A DNA stretch of 64,000 nucleotides from Dactylellina haptotyla. Lineage: Eukaryota > Ascomycota > Orbiliomycetes > Orbiliales > Orbiliaceae. Below, one piece after another: positions 31,424 to 41,925 of the stretch. Each line of letters opens with the position of its first letter. Position 1 is the stretch's first letter. A program made the translations under genes and the position numbers. The notes beneath the pieces are model-generated. The model saw only the letters and a program-made list of their open reading frames with translations, had not been told where the DNA came from and did no database searches. The DNA is taken from contig CM062384.1 in NCBI GenBank assembly GCA_031310005.1, positions 1,984,001 to 2,048,000 on the forward strand, read 5' to 3'.

Positions 31424-33451
31424 TTAAAACTTGAGTCGGTTCAGCGATCTCTCCTTCAACGGACTGTCCCCGTTGACCCGCTTCCGTTTCAGCGTCAGAA
31501 CCTCGTTTCTGAGTGCTGAGTTTTCAGCTTCCAGCTCTCGCACATATTGTTCGATTTCCACATCGCGTGCTCTGTCGTTTTCGTCGTTCGAGTCTGCGAA
31601 TAAAGGTGTTAGTCAGAATCTTCCTGAAAACAGACATATCTATAATCGACGGTCTCTTACCCAGAATGGCCCTCTTCAACATGTCGAGTTTCCTGTCCAC
31701 GTGCTCTTCCTGGCACTCCGCGTCTTCCTCCATCTTGTTGAGCATCTTGCGCTGCAGCATACGCACCTTGTGCTCCATGTCATTGTTGACCTCCTCTCTC
31801 ACCGCCCTCTCAATCTCCAGACACCGCGTGTTGGCCGCCTCTAGCTTTCTTTCCATCTCTAACCTGCTCTCCTCCGCTTCCCTTAACTGATGCTGCAGCA
31901 TAGCAATCATTGCCGACGCATCCTGCGACATGGCCGACTCAGGTCTCTCGTCTGATGTTGCCGCCGTGCTGCCGCTCATCACGCTCCCCTGGCTGAACTG
32001 GCTACATTGACTGGTGGCGCTAACATTCCTGCTACCGTTCAGCACTTGCATGGGGGGTCGTGGGTTCACCGAACTCTTCGCCAGAGCCGAGTACTTTAGC
32101 ATCTGGCTCGTCGCGTTAAAGTCGCCCGAGGGATCAGCGGTAACGACGATGCTGGCAATCTGGGGCTCCGTCGCTGGGTTGTAGCTGTTGGTGAACAGAA
32201 GCTCCGTGAGTTTGGATTGGCGGTAGGGGATCTTTGCGGTGTGTGCGGACGACTGCGTCGATATTTCGAGACACTGTCCGAGGAACATGAGGGACTTGTT
32301 TATATGGCCCCCCTCGGCAAGTCGGTCACCCGCAGTCTTTGCATTCCTCGCGCGCTCGGACCCCGCCAGGTCGACAATGGTGAATGTTGACTCCTTGATT
32401 CGTGTCGATCCGTCCAGTTTGCTCTTCTTCAATCTCTTCAGCTCCAGCGAGATAAAACAGTGAGAGCGAGAGCTCTTGTCGTTGCTGCCGGTCTCACCGT
32501 GCGAGCGCTGATACTGGCCGACGTTGAGAACCTGGAGAGCTTCGTATAGATCGGTAACCATCACTTTGCGAAGGCCCGTGACCACCTTTCGATCCCCACT
32601 GGACCTCGTGCTCTTGAATAAAAGCGCCTTCCGGCGTGCGGCACTCGACGGGGCGAGAAGATCGAAAATCTTGTCGTTGTAAACTTCATAGATGGACATG
32701 AGGATTGCGTATTTGATGGATGAGGAACCGGTGACTTCTACAACATGCGGTTCAACGGGTGGCTTGGTCGGGCACGAGTTCGGTTTGGGGATTTGGTGGG
32801 GCTCGATAACAGAAGTAACCTTGTTCATGAATGCTGTAGAGCCCATAATTTCGGCCTCGGCGTCATTACACTGTGCGATTTGCGATTCCGACATCTGAAT
32901 TCTTGTTAGTAATGCTTGAATGCGATAACTAGAGGGGGCAACATACACATGTTATCCTATCGCCGAGAGATCTGAATAGGACATCTAATGACATTTGGGC
33001 CATGCCCCTCTGTTGTTTGCTCCCGAGGATTGTATGTGTCTACGGTCATTAGCTGATGGTTTCTTCCTAAAATAAAAAATAAAAAAAAATAGAAAACGAA
33101 AAAGAATTTCTTTACCTTCCCACTGCCGGTAACACCCAGAGTTGCCAGCATTCCGTCTCTTCCATCTTGGAGAACAGGTGTCAATATCGGTGCCACAATC
33201 CTCCCAAAGATATCACCTTGCCCGCACGATTCGTCAATTACTTCGGTGAAGCTGAACGTTTCGATCTTCTGGGAGCGATGGGTGGAGGGTGGGTGTATTG
33301 TGACCTGGGTCTTGGTTCCGGTCTCGATATCGTCGTCCGAGGCCGTTGGGGACGGCGGGAGAACCGTTAGAAACGGCTCGTCGAGAATGGAATTCGAGTG
33401 CGGCGGCCGCAGCCGTAGAAAGACCTGAAACGCCTGCTGTACGCCGTCCAT
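31424..33451 (-). CDS. Kinesin-6 family motor (Klp9/KIF20/KIF23-like)
   Basis: Four exons in transcript order, 33451-33116, 33039-32947, 32894-31661 and 31593-31424, give 610 aa. The motor domain begins near residue 7 (QVFLRLRPP). The P-loop GVTGSGKTHT is split by intron 1. Switch I is GSNDKSSRSHCFISL, switch II VDLAGSERARN, followed by RLAEGGHINKSLMFLGQCLE and the microtubule-binding IPYRQSKLTELL. A short linker with Ser/Thr/Gln-rich low complexity leads to a coiled coil (about residues 440-550) and a basic C-terminus (LTLKRKRV). The long insert between TILGS and switch I and the AEGGHINKSLMFLG phrase fit kinesin-6 motors of the spindle midzone; S. pombe Klp9 drives anaphase B. The gene diverges from SEH1. 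Confidence 0.85.
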
Positions 33452-33827
33452 GTTTGATTATTATTATTTTAAAAAAGTATTTCTACGATGGTGGGATAGA
33501 GGTATCGATTGCGTTTCTCTGCTTGCGACTGTGTGTTTTGTTAGATGGGGGAAAGCGCGGGCGACGTTATCGGAAGGGCCACCGGGGGTAGTTGATATGC
33601 GACGAGAACAGCAGGTGCCACACGCCGCCAGGGCCGTTTGTTTACGTCGTCCGGGCGGATTTGCACAGATTTGCGCCGCCGTGTTGTCACCACAGCAACA
33701 TGGTCGATCGTCCCGATCAGGCAATTTCGCGGCTGTCAAACATTCTTCCGACAGCAGCTCCAACGCGATGGGCTCCTTCGATCGCAACGGCTTGGCTCGC
33801 CCACCACCAGGATGAGGACCGTTCACG
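33452..33827. promoter_or_regulatory. Compact divergent promoter between kinesin-6 and SEH1
   Basis: Only 376 bp separate the two start codons, so both core promoters and 5' UTRs must lie here or overlap. No TATA box stands out. ORFs reading through the segment are frame shadows. Confidence 0.5.
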
Positions 33828-35203
33828 ATGGCTTCATCAACCGGCGACAGGAAGCCGCCCAAGCCCTCTTCTTATACCATCCCGGTCAGCACCGGCCATG
33901 AAGACCTCCTCCATGGTGTCGCTTACGGTATGTTCCTCGCTCGATACGTGGGGGGAAACGCAGTGTTTGACTGATCGAGAGATTAGACTTCTACGGCCAG
34001 CGAGTAGCCACCTGCTCCTCCGACCAGCGTATCAAAGTCTTCGACGCCGCCAACGATAGTGAATGGAAAGAGAATGACGCCTGGCGAGCCCACGATGCCA
34101 ACATCTCCAAAATAGCATGGGCTCATCCGTCCTTCGGGCAGATCCTCGCCTCCTGCTCCTTCGACCGCACTGTCAAAATCTTCGAAGAACAGGAAGCCGA
34201 GCCCAAATCCAGTGGGCGACGATGGCGCCAAATGTTCCGCATGATTGGTGACACCCGCGGCGCTATCTGCGATATTTCCTTCGCCCCCGCCGCAGTCGGC
34301 CTCAAGCTCGCATATATCTCCTCCGACGGCATGGTACAAGTCCAGGAAGCCATCGAAACCCACACGGTCTCCCGCTGGACCTCCGTTGACGAGTTCAGGG
34401 TCGTACCCTCCGCACCGCCTAGGGAAGCCGAGACCTCCTTCTGCCTCACCTACTGCCCAAGTAGGTGGGGTGGGGAGCAGCTGCTCGTCGGAGCCATGGA
34501 CAAGGTTCGCATCTACAGACACGACAGCAATGGCAAGTTCCAACCAGCGGAGGAGCTTCGCGGGCACAAGGGCCTGGTCAGGGATGTGAGCTGGGCCCCA
34601 AATCTGGGTAGGAGCTACCACCTCATCGCCACTGCGTGCAAGGACGGACACGTCAGGATATTCAGGCTCACCGATCCGCGCATGACCTTCTCCCCCAAAA
34701 CTTCACGGCCGGGTTCACGGTCCAAAGACAGGAACGAACAGAGTGTTGGTGCAGGTGGTGGTGGTAGTGGTAACAATAATAATAATGCTAATAATGGGGA
34801 GAAGTCACATTTCAGCGGCCTCACGCGGGAGATATCCAACCTCTCAGTTACGGCTGGGCGAGGGATAGGTGTCACCAATTTCCCCGGGGGTAGTGGCGTC
34901 TCACTTTCCCAAGCAAACTCGTTTGAGAAGGCGGAAGATGCTTTAGGTGTTCTCACAGTCGAAGAGCAGGAGAGCCGAGAGCTGTCCGGCTTCGTGGTCG
35001 AAGAAATCGCAACTTTTAATGATCACGGGAGGGAGGTTTGGCGGGTCGATTGGAACCCCTCTGGAACAGTGCTGAGCAGTGCGGGGGATGATGGGAAGAT
35101 CCGCCTCTGGAGGGCGGACCGGACGATGCGCTGGAAATGCATGTCCGTGATGGGATCTGGGTGGAAGCCGACGAGACGGCGTGAAGACGACGACGACGAT
35201 TAA
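33828..35203 (+). CDS. SEH1: Nucleoporin SEH1 (WD40), also a SEACIT/GATOR2 subunit
   Basis: Two exons, 33828-33927 and 33987-35203, give 438 aa. The start region MASSTGDRKPP runs into the Sec13/Seh1 signature STGHEDLLHGVAYDFYGQRV, and WD repeats follow: VATCSSDQRIKVFDA, IAWAHPSFGQILASCSFD, VGAMDKVRIYRHDS, GHKGLVRDVSWAPN, IATACKDGHVRIF and WNPSGTVLSSAGDDGKIRLW. Seh1 forms a propeller completed by a blade from Nup85 in the Y-shaped nuclear pore complex and from Sea4 in the SEA complex controlling TORC1. A Gly/Asn-rich low-complexity insert (residues about 285-305) sits between the fifth and sixth blades, longer than in yeast. The ATG at 33828 is chosen because upstream ORFs are in another frame. 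Confidence 0.93.
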
Positions 35204-35562
35204 TATAAACCATCCTGTCATCTTGAATCTGTTCGGATCCCCGTCGCTGTAAATATAAATCCGAAATTAAACCCGATCCTTTTAGAGATAATATTTTTCG
35301 ACCATGCGAATTATATACTTGTCTATCCCAAACGACTCCGTGAAATGTCGTCCTTTTATTCGTACAAGCTTGGAACCAACACCCAGCCAATGGAAAGAAA
35401 AGGAAATCCCCGGCATGCATTCAGAACAAACGCGGAAAGACTCGAGTGGAACCAACAACCCGAATTATATTATACCGATACGTTTACATGTCCCACTCAG
35501 GAAAAAAAAAATTAGTCCAAATAGAAAAAGGTGACGATGAGCGGAGGAGGACACCAGCCTCT
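35204..35562. other. Convergent intergenic region
   Basis: This is the 3' flank of SEH1 and of the acidic-protein gene. It is AT-rich, with an A9 run near 35505. No gene, repeat or RNA was seen. Confidence 0.5.
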
Positions 35563-36576
35563 CTATTTCTTAGCCTTGTCATCGTCATCCGCCTCGGCAT
35601 CATCTTCAACATCATCTTCCGGCACGCCGTCATCCTCGGCATCACCCTCTTCATCTTCGAAATCCTCTTCTTCAGGCGCATCCTCCTCTTCCTCATCTTC
35701 GGGTAGGTCGCCCTCTTCATCGCCGTTTTGCTCGGTCTCGGTCTTTCTTCGCTTCACCTTGGGCGCATCATCCTTCGCTTCCTCTTCCTCGCTAGATTAA
35801 CACAAAAAGAACAGGGAACGCGTTAGCTTGTGTGGTTCCTAATCGATAGCAAATGCCTAGCACGGAATTGGTCTGGTGTCTGAAAACGCCGGCCCAATAT
35901 GCCATGTGGGGAACGAGCAAATAAGAAAAAGGTGGACAGGGAAAAACTCGGGAAAGCAAAAGAGAAGGAAAGAAAACGTACCCTTCCTCATCTTCTTCCT
36001 CTTCCTCTTCCCTGTTCGGCGTCCCAACCACACATGTTAGCAGGAATACAACCTTTTTCTTTTCTTTAACAATTACAAGTTGTAAAAAAAATAAAATTAA
36101 AAAAAGGGTCCAAGGTAAATTTTGGGAGCTGATCTGGAGAGATATTGATGTCCATACTCTTCGTCATATTCTTCATCGCTTCCTCCATCCGTTGATACGT
36201 ATCTATAATTTGATGCGAGAAAAAATTAGTGACTGGAAAATTCCCATCTTGTCCAAACGGACAATTATCTGATCCAAGCGGGGAAAGTGTTGCAAAAAGG
36301 TGACATATTTTTCTTTTGGCAGAGGGAAAGGGAAGGCAAGGGAAAACGGGCGAATGGGAAGGGCGAAAATTCCTCATCTCACAAGGATCCAATGGCACAG
36401 AAGGAACGGAAGCCGAGATGATGTAGTGGGATAGCATGGCAACTTGCTGGGCTACCAGCGGATCGCTATGGGAAATGGAATGGGATGACATACTCTTCCT
36501 CCTCCTCGCTATCGTCTGATGGAAGGGCCTGAAGCTCCTCTTCCTCTTCGTCCGACTTTCTCTTGCGGGCAGACAT
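35563..36576 (-). CDS. Small acidic nuclear protein (histone-chaperone-like), function unknown
   Basis: Four exons in transcript order, 36576-36494, 36202-36158, 36011-35982 and 35791-35563, give 128 aa. The product starts MSARKRKSDEEEEELQALPS, continues with long Glu/Asp runs, has a basic patch KVKRRKT that could be a nuclear localisation signal, and ends in an Asp-rich tail closing with KAKK. Such acidic tails with a bipartite basic motif are usual in histone chaperones and ANP32-like proteins, but no folded domain is visible, so the role is inferred only from composition. All three introns interrupt Glu codons or adjacent codons at the same phase, and the two middle exons are 45 and 30 nt. 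The frame is consistent across all junctions. Confidence 0.72.
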
Positions 36577-37842
36577 GATGAAGTGAGATTACCGCGTGTT
36601 TATATATGTATTTTTGCAATATAAGATCGGGAGGTAAGAAAGGCTGTGGTATTTTGCGGGTGGGTGTTTGTCCGCCGAATATTCAATGCAATGGTGTTTG
36701 CGAAAAGGATATGTGTCTATGGGCACAAAATCCGAGGGGAGGGTAAGAGAGACGAAAAGGAAGAAAATAAAATTTTAACTTAATTAAAAGGACAGAGTTT
36801 ATTTGCAAAAGCGAGAAAGTAAATCTAAGACGAGTAGTAACGTCGAGGAACGAGCAACCGGAGAACGAGAGGGTTTATATGTTCAGCCGGATAATATAAG
36901 GGCCTTTGGAGGAGAAAAATATGGGCGGGACCCAGAGCTTTTATATCACGTAGGCTACTACTTTTGCTGCCCTGTTCTGCTTCCCTTCTACGCTGCGACC
37001 CTCCGTCGAAGGAAAAAGAGCTGGAGTACCAGCAAGAAGAGGGAGACGGACGGTGTGGGTGGTGCCAGCCAGAGCCAGTTTCCAGCGCGAGTGGCCTGGT
37101 GGCTGCCCTCCCCTCCCCTTCAATCCTTTCTTTTCCTCTGCTCCTCTCGCACTTCGCGTTTCCCACACCCACATTTCCGCTGCTCCCGTTCTCTTCCTTC
37201 CCTTCCTTCTTTCTTTCACTCTCAGATGTTGGGGAAGAGGCAGCATCTGCCGTGGCCCATCTAGAAACACTAGCAGGAGCAAAGGACAGTTGCTTCCACT
37301 GATCATTTGAGTGATCATTTGAGATCAGATCACACACTAGTCTGCGGGGCCCTCCTCAATGAATAATCTCACTGGGGTTTTACCTTTCAGACACACGCAA
37401 TCAATCGCGGTGATGTTCCATCAATCCGATAGAGTAATATAGGAAAGTACTCCAAAGTTACCTGCGGTATCAACATGTCGTCGTGCTTTTTGGCGTCCTT
37501 AGCCCGTAAGCAAAGCAAAGCACAAGAAGGCAGGCAGGCAAGCAGCGGCGGGCACATCAGCCGGCGGAAACACGAAACTGCGATGCGAAAAAAGGGGGCT
37601 TTTTCTGTGCAGCGGCCAATTGATTGGCTTGTATTAATCCGGCGTGCACAATCGCAGCCTTGCTCGTCCTCTTTTCCTCTCTCTGCTTGTATTGTATCCC
37701 GCTGCTTGTGCCGGTGAGCTTTGTAACGTAACCTCCGAGCCCGCAAGGTGTCCATGTCCTTTCCAACGTGCCCCAGATCGGAGCTAGTCCCCGAACGCTC
37801 TCTCCAACACAACAACACACCTCACTCTACCCGCACGTCATA
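36577..37842. other. Intergenic region, no supported gene
   Basis: About 1.27 kb between the acidic-protein start and the stop of the next minus-strand gene. A pyrimidine-rich tract on + at 37090-37240 resembles promoter composition. ORFs of 110-170 codons on both strands overlap each other and are low-complexity Ser/Pro/Leu/Phe. Confidence 0.45.
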
Positions 37843-38946
37843 CTATTGGTGCAACGCCTCGAATACCCTCCATATCCCTGGCGTCCACGTCGAGGCTAGA
37901 GGCTCTAGCTCTACGTCACGCCAGTTAGGATGGTGAGAAGGCCGCCGGTGATTGGTATTGGTGTGGCGATGGTGGTGTTTCCTGCAGTGTCCGCAGTGTC
38001 TACGGTGCTCCGTCTTGGGCTCCCTGGGGTATTCGTGGAGTCGCGGTGATTGGCGATTGTAACCCGCCGGCGAAGGAGGCCTTTGATGTGAAATAGGCCT
38101 TCTCTTTTCCACTCGCATGTGATTCGATTCAGATTTGTGGCCATAAACCCTGTTATTCCAAGTAAACGGGAAAGAGGGTTCCAATGTGCTTTCACATCCC
38201 TTCTCGTGTCTGCTTGTTGGAATCATTGGAGGCACTCCTGGTGGCATTGTATTGAAAAGCCGAATCGACGCACTCAATGGAATTGGTGTGGCTTCCTGAT
38301 GCTTGGATTCTTTCGCATGCCTCCGGGGCACGCTCTTCCGGAGCGGAATCTTAGGAGGCGGAGGTGGTGGAGTGGGAGGGATGCAACTCTGTTGAACTAC
38401 AGCGTCTGAACATTCAAACGTAGGCACATCGTACCACGCCACGGGTTTAGAGCTCCTAGCTTCCTGTTGGAGCTTTGGAAGGCGTCCATCCGAAGCGGTT
38501 CTCGCTATAGATGGGAGACCGAATGCTGGTGAGGTCTTTGGGACCAGCCGGGGGGCAGATATAGGTGATAAGCTCTTTTCGTCGTCGTTATTATCCAACC
38601 TTGCTTCTCTTCGATGTTCAGTCCAATCCCTCAATCTGGTGAAAACTGGCAGCTTGTCCCCGTCTGGAGCCCTCGTCTGCTCCTCGCTACTAATTGTAGA
38701 AATCTCGACATACTTATCAACGAGCGGTTCTTCTGCTACTATATCTTCTTTCGGAGAACCATTTCGACATAGAGGGAGGCAGAGTGTATTCTTAATGGTT
38801 TTAAAGGACAGCTGCTTCTTCTTCTGCTGAGGCGGCGGAGAGAGCGATCTTTGTGAGCTGGGCACGTGTCGATAATGAGAGTGGCGAATGTTGTAGTCAC
38901 TGGTAAAGGGCGGGTTAGTAGTAGTGGAAGCTAGTGGCGTAAGCAT
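37843..38946 (-). CDS. Hypothetical protein, disordered and basic (367 aa)
   Basis: A single open frame of 367 codons starting MLTPLASTTTNPPFTSDYNI. I do not recognise a family. Composition is rich in P, S, R and H: a polyproline run PPTPPPPPPKIPLRKSVPRR near the middle, and a His/Arg-rich C-terminal segment with HCGHCRKHHHRHTNTNHRRP. The last residues (NWRDVELEPLASTWTPGIWR) look more ordered. The polyproline followed by basic residues could bind SH3 or WW domains. No membrane segment or signal peptide is seen. It is likely a real but lineage-restricted gene, since the opposite strand has only short ORFs here. Confidence 0.6.
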   Translation of the reverse strand: MLTPLASTTTNPPFTSDYNIRHSHYRHVPSSQRSLSPPPQQKKKQLSFKTIKNTLCLPLCRNGSPKEDIVAEEPLVDKYVEISTISSEEQTRAPDGDKLPVFTRLRDWTEHRREARLDNNDDEKSLSPISAPRLVPKTSPAFGLPSIARTASDGRLPKLQQEARSSKPVAWYDVPTFECSDAVVQQSCIPPTPPPPPPKIPLRKSVPRRHAKESKHQEATPIPLSASIRLFNTMPPGVPPMIPTSRHEKGCESTLEPSFPFTWNNRVYGHKSESNHMRVEKRRPISHQRPPSPAGYNRQSPRLHEYPREPKTEHRRHCGHCRKHHHRHTNTNHRRPSHHPNWRDVELEPLASTWTPGIWRVFEALHQ

Positions 38947-39412
38947 AGCGTAGGCGCGTGTATATATCAGCTACAAGTGCTAAAAGGAGAGTGTGGTATT
39001 TCGGCAGAAAGAATAGCATCGGTTTGGTTTCGTATACACACGGTGATGACGACTTGAATAAGCAGTTGGCGATGCGGCCCTCGCGCAAGGGGATCCTTCG
39101 AGGAGTTATTCCAGCCGACGAACGCTCCACAAGATACATCTCGATATATGGCGGTAAATAAGCGTGAACACGTTTCGCTCGAAATGGCTTGCGGCAGATC
39201 AGAATGCTTAGGTTACGCAAAAACACTCCAAAAACGGTTAAAAAGTGAAACGTCAAACTTGATTAGGTTTTTCAATCTCATGTTAAGGATAATATTCAAG
39301 ACAAAAACGCCAACCCCCCCGGTCCAAAGTCCAACGTAAGAATACTTGGTAATACAATTTGATCAAAGCACAAGCGAAAACTACTTTATATTTTGAAAAT
39401 CGAAAAATAAAA
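38947..39412. other. Intergenic region upstream of the disordered-protein gene and downstream of LEU1
   Basis: About 466 bp that should hold the promoter of the gene ending at 37843 (TATATAT near 38958 on the opposite strand) and the LEU1 3' UTR. No gene was seen. Confidence 0.5.
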
Positions 39413-41925
39413 CTACCACTCAGGGTTTTTACTCCTGCTCGCGCGAGGTACCCTCGCCGCTTCCACTTTAACTGGCCCTTTCCTATACTTGGCCATATAT
39501 CCGGTTCCCTCCAACCAAGGATAAATATCCGACCTCTTTGTTTCGTATTTGACAATCTTCTCTTCATGCTGCATCGTCAAACCGATATCGTCCAGCCCGT
39601 TAACCAAACAGTGTTTCCTGAACTCTTCAACTTCGAACGTAGAAATAACCTCTCCATCCTCCGTCTTGATCTCTTGGTTCACCAAATCGACCTCGATTTC
39701 CTTCTTGTCCGCCGCCAACCGGGCAATCTTATCGATCACGCTCTGGTCAGCGATGGGAATTGGCAGCATGCCGTTCTTGAAAGTGTTGTTGAAGAAGATG
39801 TCGGCGAAACTGGGGGCGATGATGCACTTAATGCCAAAGTCCAGCAGCGCCCAGGGTGCGTGCTCTCGGCTGGATCCGCAGCCGAAGTTCGGGCCCGTGA
39901 CGACCATAATCTTGGCACCCCTATAGGGCTCTTGGTTCAGGACGAAGTCTGGGTTCTCTTGGTGTTTTGTGTTTGGAAGATATCTCCATTGGTCGAAAAG
40001 TGCAACACCGAGCCCGGTTCTCTTGATCGTCTTGAGGTATTGTTTTGGAATGATGGCGTCGGTGTCGACGTTGGCTCGGTCCAAGGGAGCAACGAATCCC
40101 TTCAAGGTTGTGAAAGGAGGAAATCCGGCGGCGGAGCCAGATGCTGAGCCCTTCTCTGCGTGTAGATTTTCTCCAACTGGCATGTCCAAGGTCTTGTCGT
40201 CGTAGGCTTCGTCGGTAGTTTCGTCTTGCTCGTGATCCGATCCAACGCTGACTTTTGGCATGTCGACAATTGAAAACCCTTCGTCGAACCCTTCAAGCTT
40301 CCTAACGTCGGCGAGATGGCCAGTGACGGCGGCGGCGGCGGCCATAACCGGCGACATCAAATGCGTCCGACCCCCTGCACCCTGTCTTCCCTCAAAGTTT
40401 CGATTGCTTGTACTGGCGCATCGTTCCTTCGGCGAGAGGATATCAGGGTTCATACCAAGACACATGCTGCATCCGGCCTCCCTCCACTCGAACCCGGCAT
40501 CCACGAAAATCTGATTAAGACCTTCGGCCTCAGCCTTCTTCTTGATTAAACCGGATCCCGGTACAACCATAGCTCTCATTATATTTGATGCAATCTTCTT
40601 GCCCTTGACTATTCTGGCGGCAGCCCGAAGATCCTCGATTCTCGAATTGGTGCAAGACCCGATGAACACCTTGTCCACCATGATTTCTTCCATCGGTGTA
40701 TTGGGCTCCAAGCCCATGTACTCCAAAGCTCGTTCGATACCCGCACGTTTCGTAGCGTCCTCGTAATCCTTCGGGTCTGGCACTTTGCCTGTGATGGCAA
40801 CCACATCCTGCGGCGAGGTGCCCCAGGACACCGTTGGCGCGATATCTCGGCTATCAATGTAAACTTCGATGTCGAAATGCGCATCGGCATCAGTCTTCAG
40901 GGATTTCCAGTATTTAACCGCTGCATCCCACTCCGCGGAGCCATAGGAGGGTGCCAAAGGCCGATTTTTTAAGTACTCGAAGGTGATCTCGTCCGGCGCG
41001 ATCATACCCGCCCTAGCGCCACCTTCAATCGACATATTGCAAACCGACATCCTAGCTTCCATACTCCAGCTACGCACTGTGGAACCGCAGAACTCAATTA
41101 CACACCCGGTACCACCGGCTGTACCAATCTTGCCGATTGCGTGTAAGACTGCATCTTTGGACGTAACACCGGGTCCGAGGGGTCCGTCGATTTGGATCTT
41201 CATGTTCTTGGACTTCTTCGTGATGATAGTCTGCGTGGCGAGGACGTGCTCGACTTCAGATGTTCCGATACCAAAAGCGAGGGCACCGAATGCGCCATGT
41301 GTGGAGGTGTGCGAGTCACCGCAGACGACTGTGGTGCCTGGGAGAGTGAAGCCCTGCTCAGGTCCGATAACGTGGACGATACCCTGGCGGTCATCGCTGA
41401 GGCCGAAGTAGGTGAGATTGAAAGCCTTGACGTTGTCTTCGAGGGTCATGCATTGTAATCGCGAGTCTTCCTCCTCGACGAAGGAGCTGACGTTCTTGTA
41501 GCTGCGAAAGGTTTAGTCAACACATTTTACTTGCAGTTTCTCTTTGGAGGAATTCCTGAACATACGTTTTCCTGCTCGATGTAGGGACATTCTGCAGGTG
41601 GAGAACTGGTTAGATGATTTCTTTGTTTTGCTACCCAACAAGATATCGCAAATACTTACATGATCGACTGTAGCGAGGGTGCAATCCGGTCTTCGGACCG
41701 TACGATTTGCATTTCTTAGGCCTTCAAATGCTTGCTACAGTTGCGTTAGCTTTCCAAATTTGTGAGAAACTGTAATTCAAATATGTATATACGCACGGGA
41801 GATGTGACTTCATGGACGAGATGTCTGTCGATGTATAGGGTTGTGGATTTGCCATCAGTGAAGACGACGTGGTCATCAAAGACCTTATCATACAGCGTCC
41901 TCGGGGAATTCTCTACGGAAGGCAT
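39413..41925 (-). CDS. LEU1: 3-isopropylmalate dehydratase (LeuC-LeuD fusion)
   Basis: Four exons in transcript order, 41925-41797, 41734-41660, 41591-41566 and 41501-39413, give 772 aa, the usual length of the fungal fused enzyme. The LeuC part (residues 1 to about 480) has [31 protein letters not shown], and the 4Fe-4S cysteines in [13 protein letters not shown] and [13 protein letters not shown]. The LeuD part shows [36 protein letters not shown] and [12 protein letters not shown]. It isomerises 2- to 3-isopropylmalate in leucine biosynthesis; the cytosolic fungal protein needs cytosolic Fe-S assembly. Exon 3 is a 26-nt micro-exon. In fungi this gene is usually activated by Leu3 with alpha-isopropylmalate; I did not find a clear CCGG-N4-CCGG site. 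Confidence 0.95.

Noticed and set aside
33983-34651. 222-codon minus-strand ORF over SEH1
   Set aside because: Antisense to clear WD40 repeats; composition is the complement of the real frame.
39359-40147. 262-codon + strand ORF over LEU1
   Set aside because: Antisense shadow of the conserved LeuD part.
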